Shown in pieces: positions 28,430-37,551 of a stretch of 64,000 bases of DNA. Below the pieces are notes generated by a model that was given only the letters and a program-made list of their open reading frames with translations, was not told where the DNA came from and made no database searches. Where the stretch lies: positions 1-64,000 of the forward strand of contig NZ_FOMS01000011.1 in the NCBI RefSeq assembly GCF_900112685.1. Direction: 5' to 3'. Made by a program: the position numbers and the translations under genes. The stretch's first letter is position 1; each line of letters starts with the position of its first letter. Source of the stretch: Roseivivax sediminis. Its GTDB lineage: Bacteria > Pseudomonadota > Alphaproteobacteria > Rhodobacterales > Rhodobacteraceae.

Positions 28430-29092
28430 TCAGTCGGCCGCGCCGAGCAGCGCCTCGACCTCGGGCCCGATGGCCTCCACGATCCGCGCCACGCCCCGCG
28501 CGTTCGGGTGGATGCCGTCTTGCTGCATGTAGTCCTGCATCGACGCGGGATCGTCGCCGTCGCGCAGCGGACCGAGGAAATCGGCGAATAGGCGCGCGTC
28601 GTACTCTTCCGCCAGATCGGGATAGATCGCTTCGAACTCCTGCTTGTAGCTGGCGCCGTAATTTCCCGGCGCGGTGAGCCCGGCAAGGAGCACGGGCAGA
28701 TCGCGCTCCGCCGCCGCCTCCAGGATGCCGGTCAGGTTCTCGCGGGTGACCCTGGGCTCGATCCCGCGCAGCAGGTCGTTGCCGCCGAGCGCGACAATCA
28801 TCGCGTCGGTGTCCTCGCTCAGCGACCACTCGACGCGCGACAGGCCACCGGCGGAGGTGTCGCCCGAGACGCCCGCGTTGATCACGTCCACGTCATGTCC
28901 GCGCCCGGTCAGCCAGGCCTCGAGCTGCGGGACGAAGCCGTCGGATTCCGGTAGGCCATAGCCCTGAGTGAGCGAATCGCCCATCGCGACCAGTTCCAGC
29001 GGCTCGGCCGCCGCGGCGGGCGCGAGGACGAGCAGCACCAGGGCCGCCTTGCTGCGCCGCAACAAGGCCCCATATCGCGTCAGGCGTTCCAT
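28430..29092 (-). CDS. Secreted SGNH-family esterase/lysophospholipase (TesA-like)
   Basis: A 220-residue exported hydrolase. A signal peptide (to about AAAAAE, residue 30) is followed by block I LVAMGDSLTQGYG with nucleophile Ser40, block III VALGGNDLLRG, and block V DGIHPNARG with the catalytic Asp-His. This is the TesA/arylesterase type that cleaves short acyl esters or lysophospholipids in the periplasm. The ATG at 29092 gives the signal peptide directly. It is divergent from a ybbA/ybbP-type ABC system 18 bases away, the conserved tesA-ybbA-ybbP neighbourhood of proteobacteria. Confidence 0.88.
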   Translation of the reverse strand: MERLTRYGALLRRSKAALVLLVLAPAAAAEPLELVAMGDSLTQGYGLPESDGFVPQLEAWLTGRGHDVDVINAGVSGDTSAGGLSRVEWSLSEDTDAMIVALGGNDLLRGIEPRVTRENLTGILEAAAERDLPVLLAGLTAPGNYGASYKQEFEAIYPDLAEEYDARLFADFLGPLRDGDDPASMQDYMQQDGIHPNARGVARIVEAIGPEVEALLGAAD

Positions 29093-29110
29093 CGAGGTGT
29101 TCTCTCCGTC

Positions 29111-29803
29111 ATGTCCGATTCCGTTCTCGCCCTGAAAGATGTGACCCTGCGGCTGATGGGCAATGCCGGCCCGGTCGAGATCCTTCACGGGATCACGATG
29201 GACGTGCGCCGGGGCGAGACGCTGGGCCTCGTCGGCCCTTCAGGGTCGGGCAAGTCGTCGCTCCTGATGATCATGGGCGGGCTCGAGCGGGCCACCGGCG
29301 GGACGGTCCATGCACTCGGGCAGGATCTGACGGCGATGGACGAGGACGGGCTTGCCCGGTTCCGCCGCGATCACATGGGCGTCGTCTTCCAGAGCTTCCA
29401 CCTGATCCCGACGATGACCGCGCTGGAGAACGTGGCGACGCCGCTGGAGCTTGCCGGCGACCCGGACGCCTTCGACAAGGCGCGGGCGGAGCTGGAGACG
29501 ATGGGCCTTGGCGAGCGGCTCGACCATTACCCGTCGCAGATGTCGGGCGGGGAACAGCAGCGCGTCGCGCTCGCTCGGGCTGCGGCGCCCCGGCCCGAGA
29601 TCCTCCTGGCGGACGAGCCGACCGGTAACCTCGATGGGCAGACCGGGCAGGCCATCGTCGACCTTCTCTTCGGCCTGCGCGACCGCCACGGGGCGACGCT
29701 GGTTCTCGTTACCCACGCCCCCGCGCTGGCCGAGCGCTGCGACCGCGTCTTGCGTCTGCGCGACGGCCGTGCCGAAACGGGCAACCTGCGGGCGGCGGAA
29801 TGA
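29111..29803 (+). CDS. ABC transporter ATP-binding protein (YbbA/LolD-like)
   Basis: A 230-residue ATPase. Walker A is GPSGSGKSS (residues 42-50), the signature is [14 protein letters not shown] and Walker B is [13 protein letters not shown], placing it in the MacB/LolD group that drives MacB- or FtsX-type permeases. With the downstream permease (start overlapping its stop, ATGA) it forms a two-gene unit like E. coli ybbA-ybbP. The cargo is unknown; export or extraction of a lipid-linked compound is plausible given the divergent esterase. Confidence 0.88.
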   Translation: MSDSVLALKDVTLRLMGNAGPVEILHGITMDVRRGETLGLVGPSGSGKSSLLMIMGGLERATGGTVHALGQDLTAMDEDGLARFRRDHMGVVFQSFHLIPTMTALENVATPLELAGDPDAFDKARAELETMGLGERLDHYPSQMSGGEQQRVALARAAAPRPEILLADEPTGNLDGQTGQAIVDLLFGLRDRHGATLVLVTHAPALAERCDRVLRLRDGRAETGNLRAAE

Positions 29804-32316
29804 GCCTGAGGACGGCGGCGACCTTTGCGCGGCGGGAGCTTCGGGGCGGCCTGAAGGGCTTTCGCATCTTCCTTGCCTGCCTCGCACTCGGCGTGGCGGC
29901 GATCGCGGGCGTCGGCTCCGTGCGATCGGCCATCCAGGCGGGGCTGGAGGATCAGGGCGCGGTGCTACTGGGCGGCGATGCGCAGGCGGAGTTCACCTAT
30001 CGCTTCGCGACCGACGACGAACGCGCGTGGCTGGAGGAGATCGCGACCGAGGTGTCGGAGATCGCCGATTTCCGCTCCATGGCCGTGGTGCCGGGGGCGG
30101 AGGGCAGCGACCGCGCGCTGACACAGGTGAAGGCGGTCGACGACGCCTATCCCCTTCTCGGCGCGGTGGAGCTTGAACCCGCGATGTCGCTGGGCGAGGC
30201 GCTCGACGGGAATGGCGCGGTGATGGCGCCGATCCTCGCCGACCGGCTGGGGCTGGAGCCGGGCGATACGTTCCGGCTCGGCGACAAGGACTTCACGCTG
30301 TCGGCGCGGCTTCTGACGGAGCCGGACGACGCCAGCGGCGGCTTCTCTCTCGGTCCCCGGACGATCGTGCGCAGCGCGGCGCTGGAGGGCACCGGCCTTC
30401 TGTCGCCCGGCACGCTGTTCGAAACGCAATACCGGCTGACATTGCCCGAGGACGCCGACCTCGACGCGCTCGCGGCCGAGGCCGAGCGGCGCTACCGCGA
30501 CAGCGGCATCCGCTGGCGCGACGCCCGGAACGGCGCGCCGGGCACGGCTCAGTTCGTCGAACGGCTGGGCGCGTTCCTGGTGCTCGTGGGGCTCTCGGGC
30601 CTCGCGGTCGGCGGGATCGGCGTGTCCTCGGCCGTGCGCGCGTATCTCGCGCGCAAGACCTCCGTGATCGCGACGCTCCGGACGCTCGGCGCCAGCCGCG
30701 CGACGATTTTCCAGACCTATTTCCTGCAGGTCGGCGCGCTCGCGGCGCTCGGCATCGCCATCGGGCTGGTGCTGGGCGCGGCGCTGCCGATGGCCTTCGC
30801 GCCGCTCATCTCGGACGCGCTGCCGGTCCCGACGCTCTTCGGGCTGCATCCCCGCCCGCTGATCGAGGCGGCGATCTACGGCGTGCTGACCGCGCTTCTC
30901 TTCACGCTCTGGCCGCTGGCGCGGACGGAGGAGGTCCGCGCCGCGACCCTGTTCCGCGATGCATTGTCCTCGGCAAGGGCCTTGCCAGCGCCGCGCTACG
31001 TGGTCGCGACGGCGGTTCTGACCGCGCTTCTCGTCGGCATCGCGATGGCGTTCTCGGGCGCGGTGGAGCTGACGCTCTGGACTGCCGGGGGCATCATCGG
31101 ATCGCTCGCGATCCTCGTTGCCGCCGCCTTCGCCCTGCGCTGGCTGGCGCGGCGGGCGGCGCCGGGCGCGCGCGGCCGGCCGGCGCTGCGCTGGGCGCTG
31201 GGGGCCATCGGCGGGCCGCGTGACGAGGCCGCGTCGGTGGTGCTGTCGCTGGGCCTCGGCCTCGCCGTCCTGTCGGCCATCGGGCAGATCGACGGGAACC
31301 TGCGCGCCGCGATCAGCCGCGATCTGCCCGATGTCGCGCCGTCGTTCTTCTTCGTGGATATCCAGAAGGACCAGATGCCGCGCTTTCTCGAGATCGTGGA
31401 GGGCGATGCGGCGGTCGAGAAGGTCGAGTCCGCGCCGATGCTGCGCGGCATCATCACCGAGATCAACGGCACCTCCGCTCAGGAAGTCGCGGGCGATCAC
31501 TGGGTGATCCAGGGCGACCGCGGCGTGACCTATTCCGATCGACCCTCCGAGGAGACGCGGATCACCGAAGGCGAATGGTGGCCCGAGGACTACGACGGCC
31601 CGCCGCAGGTCAGCTTCGCCGCCGACGAGGCGGCGGAAATCGGGCTGTCGCTGGGCGACGAGATCACCATGAACATCCTCGGCCGCGACATCACCGCCGA
31701 GATCACCAGCTTCCGCGTCGTGGATTTCTCCACCGCCGGGATGGGCTTCGTGATGTCGATGAACCCGGCGGCGCTGGAGGGGGCGCCGCACACCTTCATC
31801 TCCACCGTCTACGCCGATGCGGAGGCCGAGGCGGGCGTGCTGCGCGCCGTCGCGGACGAGATGCCGAACGTCACGGCGGTCGGCGTCAGGGACGCCATCG
31901 ACCGGGTATCGCAGCTTCTGGCCGGCGTGTCCGAGGCGGTGCGCTGGGGCGCGGCGGCGACGCTGCTGACCGGGTTTCTCGTGCTGATCGGAGCGGCGGC
32001 TGCTGGCGAGCAGGCGCGCACCTACGAGGCGGCGGTGCTGAAGACGCTGGGCGCTTCGCGCGCTCGGATCCTGACGAGCTTCGCGCTTCGGGCCGCGCTT
32101 CTGGGCGCGGGGGCGGGCGTCGTGGCGATCGTCGCGGGGATCGGCGGCGGCTGGGCCGTGACCGCGTTCGTGATGGAGACGACCTTTGCGCCGATCTGGC
32201 CCTCGGCGCTGGGCATCGTGATCGGCGGCGTGGTGGCGACGCTGGTGGCGGGGCTCGCCTTCGCGTGGCGGCCGCTGGCGGCGCGGCCGGCGCAGGTGCT
32301 GCGGGCGCGCGAATAG
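29800..32316 (+). CDS. FtsX-like ABC permease (YbbP-like)
   Basis: An 838-residue membrane protein. An N-terminal helix (about 20-40) is followed by a large periplasmic domain (about 45-240), four helices of a first FtsX core (about 255-400), further helices (to about 480), a second periplasmic domain (about 500-690) and three terminal helices with a second FtsX core (LLTGFLVLIGAAAAGEQART then EAAVLKTLGASRARILTSFA). The pairs TLRTLGASRATIFQTYFLQV and KTLGASRARIL are the coupling segments for the ATPase. Length matches YbbP. Confidence 0.88.
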   Translation: MSLRTAATFARRELRGGLKGFRIFLACLALGVAAIAGVGSVRSAIQAGLEDQGAVLLGGDAQAEFTYRFATDDERAWLEEIATEVSEIADFRSMAVVPGAEGSDRALTQVKAVDDAYPLLGAVELEPAMSLGEALDGNGAVMAPILADRLGLEPGDTFRLGDKDFTLSARLLTEPDDASGGFSLGPRTIVRSAALEGTGLLSPGTLFETQYRLTLPEDADLDALAAEAERRYRDSGIRWRDARNGAPGTAQFVERLGAFLVLVGLSGLAVGGIGVSSAVRAYLARKTSVIATLRTLGASRATIFQTYFLQVGALAALGIAIGLVLGAALPMAFAPLISDALPVPTLFGLHPRPLIEAAIYGVLTALLFTLWPLARTEEVRAATLFRDALSSARALPAPRYVVATAVLTALLVGIAMAFSGAVELTLWTAGGIIGSLAILVAAAFALRWLARRAAPGARGRPALRWALGAIGGPRDEAASVVLSLGLGLAVLSAIGQIDGNLRAAISRDLPDVAPSFFFVDIQKDQMPRFLEIVEGDAAVEKVESAPMLRGIITEINGTSAQEVAGDHWVIQGDRGVTYSDRPSEETRITEGEWWPEDYDGPPQVSFAADEAAEIGLSLGDEITMNILGRDITAEITSFRVVDFSTAGMGFVMSMNPAALEGAPHTFISTVYADAEAEAGVLRAVADEMPNVTAVGVRDAIDRVSQLLAGVSEAVRWGAAATLLTGFLVLIGAAAAGEQARTYEAAVLKTLGASRARILTSFALRAALLGAGAGVVAIVAGIGGGWAVTAFVMETTFAPIWPSALGIVIGGVVATLVAGLAFAWRPLAARPAQVLRARE

Positions 32317-32330
32317 GCGGCCGCCGCAGG

Positions 32331-32356
32331 GGTGGGCAGATTGCCCACCCTAGGGG
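32331..32356. repeat. Dispersed repeat, copy B1
   Basis: GGTGGGCAGATTGCCCACC is an imperfect palindrome followed by CTAGGGG. The 24 bases 32333-32356 are identical to 53990-54013. It sits between the convergent ybbP-like gene and the DUF6476-type gene and could terminate both. Confidence 0.8.
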
Positions 32357-32357
32357 A

Positions 32358-32648
32358 TCAGGGCGTAACGGTGACGCGCTGGCGCAGATCCCCGGTCAGG
32401 CGGTCGTAGATCAGGATCTCGCCCCCGTCGGTCACGATCGCGTACCAGTCCGGCCCTTGGGTGAACGCCGTCGCCGTGGCGCCGTCGGGCAGCGCGATCT
32501 CGGACGGCAGTGTCGGCGGATCGGTCCGCAAGCGCATGACAAGGAGCGCCGTGATCGTTAGAACCCCGCCGATCATGACCACCGTCAGCACCGTGACGAG
32601 GGTCTTGAGCCAGCGCAATTCGGGGGCCGGATCGGGAGACTCGTCCAT
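32358..32648 (-). CDS. DUF6476-type small membrane protein
   Basis: A 96-residue protein with one transmembrane helix (about residues 17-41, VTVLTVVMIGGVLTITALLV) and a periplasmic C-terminal part predicted to be beta-rich (TATAFTQGPDWYAIVTDGGE). I recall this as DUF6476, next to rluD in Rhodobacterales; its function is unknown. Its ATG (complement of CAT at 32646-32648) shares two bases with the ATG of rluD on the other strand, so each ribosome site lies within the other gene. Confidence 0.7.
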   Translation of the reverse strand: MDESPDPAPELRWLKTLVTVLTVVMIGGVLTITALLVMRLRTDPPTLPSEIALPDGATATAFTQGPDWYAIVTDGGEILIYDRLTGDLRQRVTVTP

Positions 32649-33699
32649 GGCAGAGCGCGTCCTTCGCGTGGTGATCGGGGCGGCGCCGCCCCCGCGTCTT
32701 GATAAGGCGCTGGCGCGCGACGTGCCAGAGGCGGAGGCGCTGTCGCGCACCCGCCTTGCGCGGCTGATCGCGGAGGGGGCCGTAACGCGCGGTGGCGCGC
32801 CCGTGACCGACGCCAAGGCGGCGGCGGCCGAGGGCGACGCGTTCGAGATCCGCGTGCCCGAGGCGGCGGAGGTGGCGATCGCGCCCGAGGCCATCCCGCT
32901 CGACATCCGTTACGAGGATGCCGACCTCTGCGTGGTGATGAAACCCGCCGGAATGGTCGTGCACCCCGCGCCGGGCAATCCCTCGGGCACGCTGGTCAAC
33001 GCGCTTCTGGCGCATTTCGGCGCCGACCTGTCGGGTGTCGGCGGGGAGCGGCGGCCCGGCATCGTGCACCGGATCGACAAGGATACGAGCGGTCTTCTGG
33101 TGGTGGCGAAGTCCGACCGGGCGCATCACGGCCTGGCCGAGCAGTTCGCCGCGCACGACGTGGAGCGGCGCTACCTCGCGCTCTGTCACGGCGTGCCCGA
33201 GGTCGGCGATCCGCGGCTGCGCGGCACCCGCGGCGTGGACGTGGAGTCCGGCGGCGTGATCCGCATCGCCACCGGGATCGGCCGGCATCGCACCGACCGT
33301 CAGCGGCAGACGGTGCAGTTCGAGAGCGGGCGGCGCGCGGTGACGCGGGCGCGGGTGGTTGAAACCTTCGGGACGCCGCCGGCATTGGCTCTGGTGGAAT
33401 GTCGGTTGGAGACCGGGCGCACGCACCAGATCCGGGTCCACATGGCGCATGCCGGGCACGGGCTGGTCGGCGATGCGGTCTATGGCGGACGACGCGTGAA
33501 GGCACGGGCCTTGCGGCCGGAGGCGGCCGAGGCGGTCTCCTCGTTCCCGCGGCAGGCGCTGCACGCGGCGAGCCTTGGGTTCGTGCATCCGGGGACCGGC
33601 GAAATGCTGCGCTTCGAGGCGGATCTGCCGGCCGACATGGCCACTCTTATCACGATTTTGCGAACAGATGGACGCGAAACACACAGCACAGGTGCGTGA
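32647..33699 (+). CDS. rluD: Ribosomal large-subunit pseudouridine synthase RluD-like
   Basis: A 350-residue RluA-family enzyme. An N-terminal S4 RNA-binding domain (about 10-75, with LSRTRLARLIAEGAVTRGGA) precedes the catalytic domain. The catalytic Asp is in GIVHRIDKDTSGLLVVAK (about residue 143), and LETGRTHQIRVHMAHAGHGL is the second family motif. It most likely makes the pseudouridines of 23S rRNA helix 69; RluC specificity is an alternative. The start is head-to-head with the DUF6476-type gene. Confidence 0.9.
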   Translation: MAERVLRVVIGAAPPPRLDKALARDVPEAEALSRTRLARLIAEGAVTRGGAPVTDAKAAAAEGDAFEIRVPEAAEVAIAPEAIPLDIRYEDADLCVVMKPAGMVVHPAPGNPSGTLVNALLAHFGADLSGVGGERRPGIVHRIDKDTSGLLVVAKSDRAHHGLAEQFAAHDVERRYLALCHGVPEVGDPRLRGTRGVDVESGGVIRIATGIGRHRTDRQRQTVQFESGRRAVTRARVVETFGTPPALALVECRLETGRTHQIRVHMAHAGHGLVGDAVYGGRRVKARALRPEAAEAVSSFPRQALHAASLGFVHPGTGEMLRFEADLPADMATLITILRTDGRETHSTGA

Positions 33700-33772
33700 G
33701 TGCACGTAGAAATGGGATCAACTCCGACGGGTTCGGCGTTATGCCTTCGTTAAAGGAATCGAACGATCCTAG

Positions 33773-33801
33773 CTTGAAACCCCTCGGGCGGCTTCCCACC
33801 T
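33773..33801 (+). promoter_or_regulatory. Possible heat-shock (RpoH-type) promoter before rpoH
   Basis: CTTGAA (33773-33778) and CCCACCT (33795-33801) are 16 bases apart and resemble the -35 and -10 elements recognised by sigma-32 factors, about 47 bases before the rpoH start. The -10 match is imperfect. Confidence 0.35.
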
Positions 33802-33847
33802 CAGAGCGAAGGGGATGTTAAGCCCTTAAACATATGGAGGGACGGTC

Positions 33848-34744
33848 ATGAGCAACTACGGAAATCTGCCGGCACCGTCGCCGGAGGCGGGTCTCAGCCG
33901 CTATCTCCAGGAAATCCGCAAGTTCCCGCTCCTCGAGCCGGAAGAAGAATACATGCTGGCCAAGCGCTGGGTGGAGGATCAGGACGCGGAGTCCGCGCAC
34001 AGGCTCGTGACCTCGCACCTGCGCCTCGCCGCGAAGATCGCCATGGGGTATCGCGGATACGGCCTGCCGCAGGCGGAAGTTATCTCGGAGGCGAATGTCG
34101 GCCTGATGCAGGCGGTCAAGCGCTTCGATCCGGAGAAGGGCTTCCGCCTCGCAACTTACGCGATGTGGTGGATTCGCGCGTCAATCCAGGAATACATCCT
34201 GCGGTCATGGAGCCTCGTGAAGCTCGGCACCACGTCGGCGCAGAAGAAGCTGTTCTTCAACCTGCGCAAGGCCAAGAGCCGGATCGGCGCGCTGGAAGAC
34301 GGTGATCTGCGCCCCGAACACGTGCAGAAGATCGCCACCGATCTCGGCGTGACCGAGGACGAGGTGATCTCCATGAACCGGCGCCTGTCGGGTTCGGACG
34401 CTTCGCTCAATGCCCAGGTCGGGCAGGAAGGCGAAGGGACGATGCAATGGCAGGACTGGCTGGAAGACGAAGACGCCAACCAGGCCGAGGATTACGAGGC
34501 CAAGGATGAGCTTGAATCGCGCCGGGCGATGCTGGCCGAGGCGATGGATGTGCTCAACGACCGAGAAAAGGACATCCTGACCAAGCGCCGCCTCGCCGAC
34601 CAACCGATGACTCTGGAAGACCTGTCGGGCGAATATGACGTCAGTCGCGAACGTATCCGCCAGATCGAGGTGCGCGCCTTCGAGAAGTTGCAGAAGCGGA
34701 TGACGGAGCTTGCCCGCGAACAGGGCATGCTGACCAGCGCCTGA
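33848..34744 (+). CDS. rpoH: RNA polymerase sigma-32 factor RpoH
   Basis: A 298-residue group 3 sigma factor for heat-shock and protein-quality genes. Region 2 includes HLRLAAKIAMGYRGYGLPQA and FRLATYAMWWIRASIQEYIL, and the RpoH box region follows (SWSLVKLGTTSAQKKLFFNL). Region 4 ends with SGEYDVSRERIRQIEVRAFE. The QKKLFFNLR segment specifically marks RpoH. Rhodobacterales usually carry two rpoH genes; this one opens MSNYGNLPAPSPEAGLSRYL. A strong terminator follows, so it is monocistronic. Confidence 0.95.
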   Translation: MSNYGNLPAPSPEAGLSRYLQEIRKFPLLEPEEEYMLAKRWVEDQDAESAHRLVTSHLRLAAKIAMGYRGYGLPQAEVISEANVGLMQAVKRFDPEKGFRLATYAMWWIRASIQEYILRSWSLVKLGTTSAQKKLFFNLRKAKSRIGALEDGDLRPEHVQKIATDLGVTEDEVISMNRRLSGSDASLNAQVGQEGEGTMQWQDWLEDEDANQAEDYEAKDELESRRAMLAEAMDVLNDREKDILTKRRLADQPMTLEDLSGEYDVSRERIRQIEVRAFEKLQKRMTELAREQGMLTSA

Positions 34745-34771
34745 GGCGCCGAAGTATCCGACATGCGACAC

Positions 34772-34810
34772 GGGCGGTGGCGGGCCTGTTCCGCCGCCGC
34801 CCTTTGCTTT
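34772..34810 (+). terminator. Intrinsic terminator after rpoH
   Basis: GGGCGGTGGCGG (34772-34783) pairs with CCGCCGCCGCCC (34791-34802) across a 7-base loop, followed by TTTGCTTT. Confidence 0.75.
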
Positions 34811-34858
34811 CCGGGACATGCGCGCCACCTTGGGCGTGACATATCCGGAGGGCAGACC

Positions 34859-35827
34859 ATGACCGATCACATTCGCTGGGGCATCCTCGGTGCCGCGAAC
34901 TTCGCAAAGGCGCAGATGGGGCCGGCGATCCACGCCGCCCGCCGGGGCACGCTTTCGGCGCTGGCCACTTCGAGCGCCGAGAAGTCCGCCGGGTTCACGG
35001 CGTTCGCCCCGGGCCTGCGCGTTCACCAAGACTACGACGCGCTGCTGAACGATCCCGAGATCGACGCGATCTATATCCCGCTGCCGAACCACATGCATGT
35101 CGACTGGACGCTGCGCGCGCTCGATGCCGGCAAGCACGTCCTATGCGAGAAGCCGCTCGCGATGCAGGAAGGCGCCTTCGACGACGTCATCGCCGCGCGT
35201 GACCGCACCGGCAAGCTTGCGGCCGAGGCGTACATGATCGTTCACCATCCGCAGTGGCAAAAGGCGAAGGCGCTCTACGAGGACGGCGCGATCGGCAGCC
35301 TCGTCACGGTGAATGCGATGTTCGCCTTCCACAACGACGACCCCACGAACATCCGCAACAAGGCAGAGACGGGCGGCGGGTCGATCCCCGATATCGGCGT
35401 CTACATCTACGGCTCCACCCGCTTCGTCACCGGCGAGGAGCCTCAGGAGATCGTGATGACGGATATCGCACGCGACAACGGCGTCGACACGCGCGCTCAC
35501 GTCGCCGCGCGTTTCCCGTCCTTCCTGTTCACCGGCTACACTTCCACCCGCATGGCCCCGTATCAGCAGATCGTCTACCACGGCACGGAAGGCATCATGC
35601 GCCTGACCGCGCCGTTCAATCCGATGGTCTATGGCGAGGCGCAAATCGTCCTGCAGGACGCGGAACAGAGGGTCACCACGCTTCGTTTCCCCTCGGACAA
35701 CCACTACGTGCGGCAGGTGGAAGCCTTCAATGCCAGCGTTCTGGATGGCACGCCCTATCCATGCCCGCTGGAGTTCTCGCGCGGGACGCAGGCCATGATC
35801 GACATGGTGCTCGCCGCCGAAGGATGA
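34859..35827 (+). CDS. Gfo/Idh/MocA-family oxidoreductase
   Basis: A 322-residue NAD(P)-dependent dehydrogenase, probably acting on a sugar or cyclitol. The Rossmann start is IRWGILGAANFAKAQMGPAI (residues 5-24). The conserved EKPLA (VLCEKPLAMQEG, near residue 98) contributes the cofactor-site Lys, and the second domain has ETGGGSIPDIGVYIYGSTRF with the Asp-x3-Tyr active-site pattern. The ATG at 34859 follows GGAGGGCAGACC. The substrate is unknown and no pathway genes flank it. Confidence 0.85.
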   Translation: MTDHIRWGILGAANFAKAQMGPAIHAARRGTLSALATSSAEKSAGFTAFAPGLRVHQDYDALLNDPEIDAIYIPLPNHMHVDWTLRALDAGKHVLCEKPLAMQEGAFDDVIAARDRTGKLAAEAYMIVHHPQWQKAKALYEDGAIGSLVTVNAMFAFHNDDPTNIRNKAETGGGSIPDIGVYIYGSTRFVTGEEPQEIVMTDIARDNGVDTRAHVAARFPSFLFTGYTSTRMAPYQQIVYHGTEGIMRLTAPFNPMVYGEAQIVLQDAEQRVTTLRFPSDNHYVRQVEAFNASVLDGTPYPCPLEFSRGTQAMIDMVLAAEG

Positions 35828-35855
35828 CCCGCCGCAGCAAGCGCAGGAGGACGCC

Positions 35856-36158
35856 ATGACCGATCACAATGATCCCGAAGACAAGAGCGCCTATCAGCGC
35901 CGCGTCGAGGCCAAGCTCGACGAATGGCAGGCCGAGATCGACCGCCTGCGCGCCAAGGCGCGCGGCGAAGCGGCCGAGAAGCAGATCGAGTACGAGCGCG
36001 AGGCGAAGGATCTCGAGATCAAGAAACAGGAAATGCGCCAGCGCTACGACGAGCTCAAGCGCAATTCCGGCGAGGCGTGGCGCGACGTGCGGCAGGGCCT
36101 CGACAGTGCCTGGGACAGTGTCGAGGCGGCCTTCAAGAAGGCGCGGGCGCGGTTCTGA
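35856..36158 (+). CDS. Short coiled-coil protein
   Basis: A 100-residue, highly charged, almost wholly helical protein (about residues 10-98), for example KLDEWQAEIDRLRAKARGEA with heptad spacing. Its end (WDSVEAAFKKARARF) is a common ending of small coiled-coil stress proteins in proteobacteria. No signal peptide or membrane segment is present. The AGGAGGACGCC ribosome site is good. It follows the oxidoreductase by 28 bases, so the two may be co-transcribed. Confidence 0.65.
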   Translation: MTDHNDPEDKSAYQRRVEAKLDEWQAEIDRLRAKARGEAAEKQIEYEREAKDLEIKKQEMRQRYDELKRNSGEAWRDVRQGLDSAWDSVEAAFKKARARF

Positions 36159-36170
36159 GCCGCGCCGCGC

Positions 36171-37439
36171 TCAGTTGACGACGGACAGGCCGGTCTGTCC
36201 GTCGACGCTGTCGGAGTTCTGGTCGATGAAATCGAGAACGAGGGGCCGGATGTTGTTGCGCCAGCTCCGCCCGGCGAAGATGCCGTAATGTCCCGCACCG
36301 GGTTCAAGATGGCTCGCCTTTTTCTCGGGCGGCAGGCCGGTGAGCAGGTCCAGAGCGGCCACGCATTGTCCGGGGGCGGAGATATCGTCGTTCGCGCCCT
36401 CGACCGTCTTCACTGCGACTGTGGTGATCTTGCCGATATCGACCGGTTTGCCTTCGACGGTGAACGCGTTCTTGGCGATCTCGCGGTCCTTGAAGATCCG
36501 CTCCACCGTCGAAAGATAGAACTCGGCGGGCATGTCCATCACGGCGAGGTATTCGTCGTAGAACTTGTTGTGAGCGTCGTGATCCCCGGCCTCGCCGCGC
36601 GCGACGCGCATGATCTGCTCGGTGAACGCCTTGGAATGCCGGTCCATGTTCATCGACATGAAGGAGCTGAGCTGCAGCAGCCCCGGATACACCCGCCGGC
36701 CGACCCCGGCGTATTTGAAGCCGACCCGCTGGCACATCGTTTCCTCGAGCTGGCCCATGGTGACGCGGTGGCCGAAATCGGTCACGTCCGTGGGGGTCGC
36801 GTCAGGGTCGATCGGCCCGCCGATCAGGGTGAGCGACCGCGGCTGCGCGCTGGGATCCTCCTCGGCGAGATAGGCGGTCGCGGCGAGCGTCAGCGGCGCC
36901 GGTTGGCATACCGCCACGACATTGGTGTCGGGACCGAGATGGCGCATGAATTCCACGAGATAGAGGGTATAATCCTCCACGTCGAACTTGCCGGCGCTGA
37001 CCGGAATGTCCCTCGCATTATGCCAGTCGGTGACATAGACTTCGCAATTGGTGATGAGGGACTTGACGGTCGAGCGGAGGAGCGTCGCGTAATGGCCCGA
37101 CATCGGCGCCACGAGCAGGATCTTGCGTGGTTGCGGCGCGCGGCCGGCGACCTCGAAATGCAGAAGGTCGCCGAAAGGGCGTTCGACAACCGTGCGCACG
37201 TTCACGAGGTGGTCGCGCCCGTCGTCGCAGGTGATCGTGTCGATGCCCCAGTCGGGCTTGGCGACCATACGTTCGAAGCTGCGCTCCGTCACCTCGCCCC
37301 AGGCGGCCATCCACCGGATCATGGGGTTGGGAAGCATCGCCATGTGCGGATAAGAGGCAAGTGTACGCGCCGTCGCGCCGAGCCACTGATTCGTGTTCCG
37401 CACGGTCTCCATCATGTCGTAGGTCGCCATGTAGCGCAT
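36171..37439 (-). CDS. phaZ: Intracellular polyhydroxyalkanoate depolymerase
   Basis: A 422-residue PhaZ of the intracellular type that mobilises stored PHA granules. Family features include MRYMATYDMMETVRNTNQWL at the N-terminus, KILLVAPMSGHYATLLRSTV, VYVTDWHNARDIPVSAGKFD and VVAVCQPAPLTLAATAYLAE with the nucleophile Cys of the lipase-like box (VCQPA). The C-terminal EPGAGHYGIFAGRSWRNNI carries the catalytic His. An AAAAGGAGACGCAGATC ribosome site fixes the ATG at 37439. It is divergent from phaC, with 112 bases between. Confidence 0.94.
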   Translation of the reverse strand: MRYMATYDMMETVRNTNQWLGATARTLASYPHMAMLPNPMIRWMAAWGEVTERSFERMVAKPDWGIDTITCDDGRDHLVNVRTVVERPFGDLLHFEVAGRAPQPRKILLVAPMSGHYATLLRSTVKSLITNCEVYVTDWHNARDIPVSAGKFDVEDYTLYLVEFMRHLGPDTNVVAVCQPAPLTLAATAYLAEEDPSAQPRSLTLIGGPIDPDATPTDVTDFGHRVTMGQLEETMCQRVGFKYAGVGRRVYPGLLQLSSFMSMNMDRHSKAFTEQIMRVARGEAGDHDAHNKFYDEYLAVMDMPAEFYLSTVERIFKDREIAKNAFTVEGKPVDIGKITTVAVKTVEGANDDISAPGQCVAALDLLTGLPPEKKASHLEPGAGHYGIFAGRSWRNNIRPLVLDFIDQNSDSVDGQTGLSVVN

Positions 37440-37516
37440 GATCTGCGTCTCCTTTTGCCGGAATACAGACCGGCTCACTTGCCGTCGCACGCGCCTCGTG
37501 CACAGGGCGGCATATG

Positions 37517-37527
37517 CTGCACTGCGG
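37517..37527. promoter_or_regulatory. Possible PhaR site before phaC
   Basis: CTGCACTGCGG differs by one base from the CTGC-N3-GCAG PhaR operator pattern and lies 24 bases before the phaC ATG in the phaZ-phaC divergent promoter region. Confidence 0.35.
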
Positions 37528-37551
37528 AGAACCTAGGGGGGAATGTCAGCA

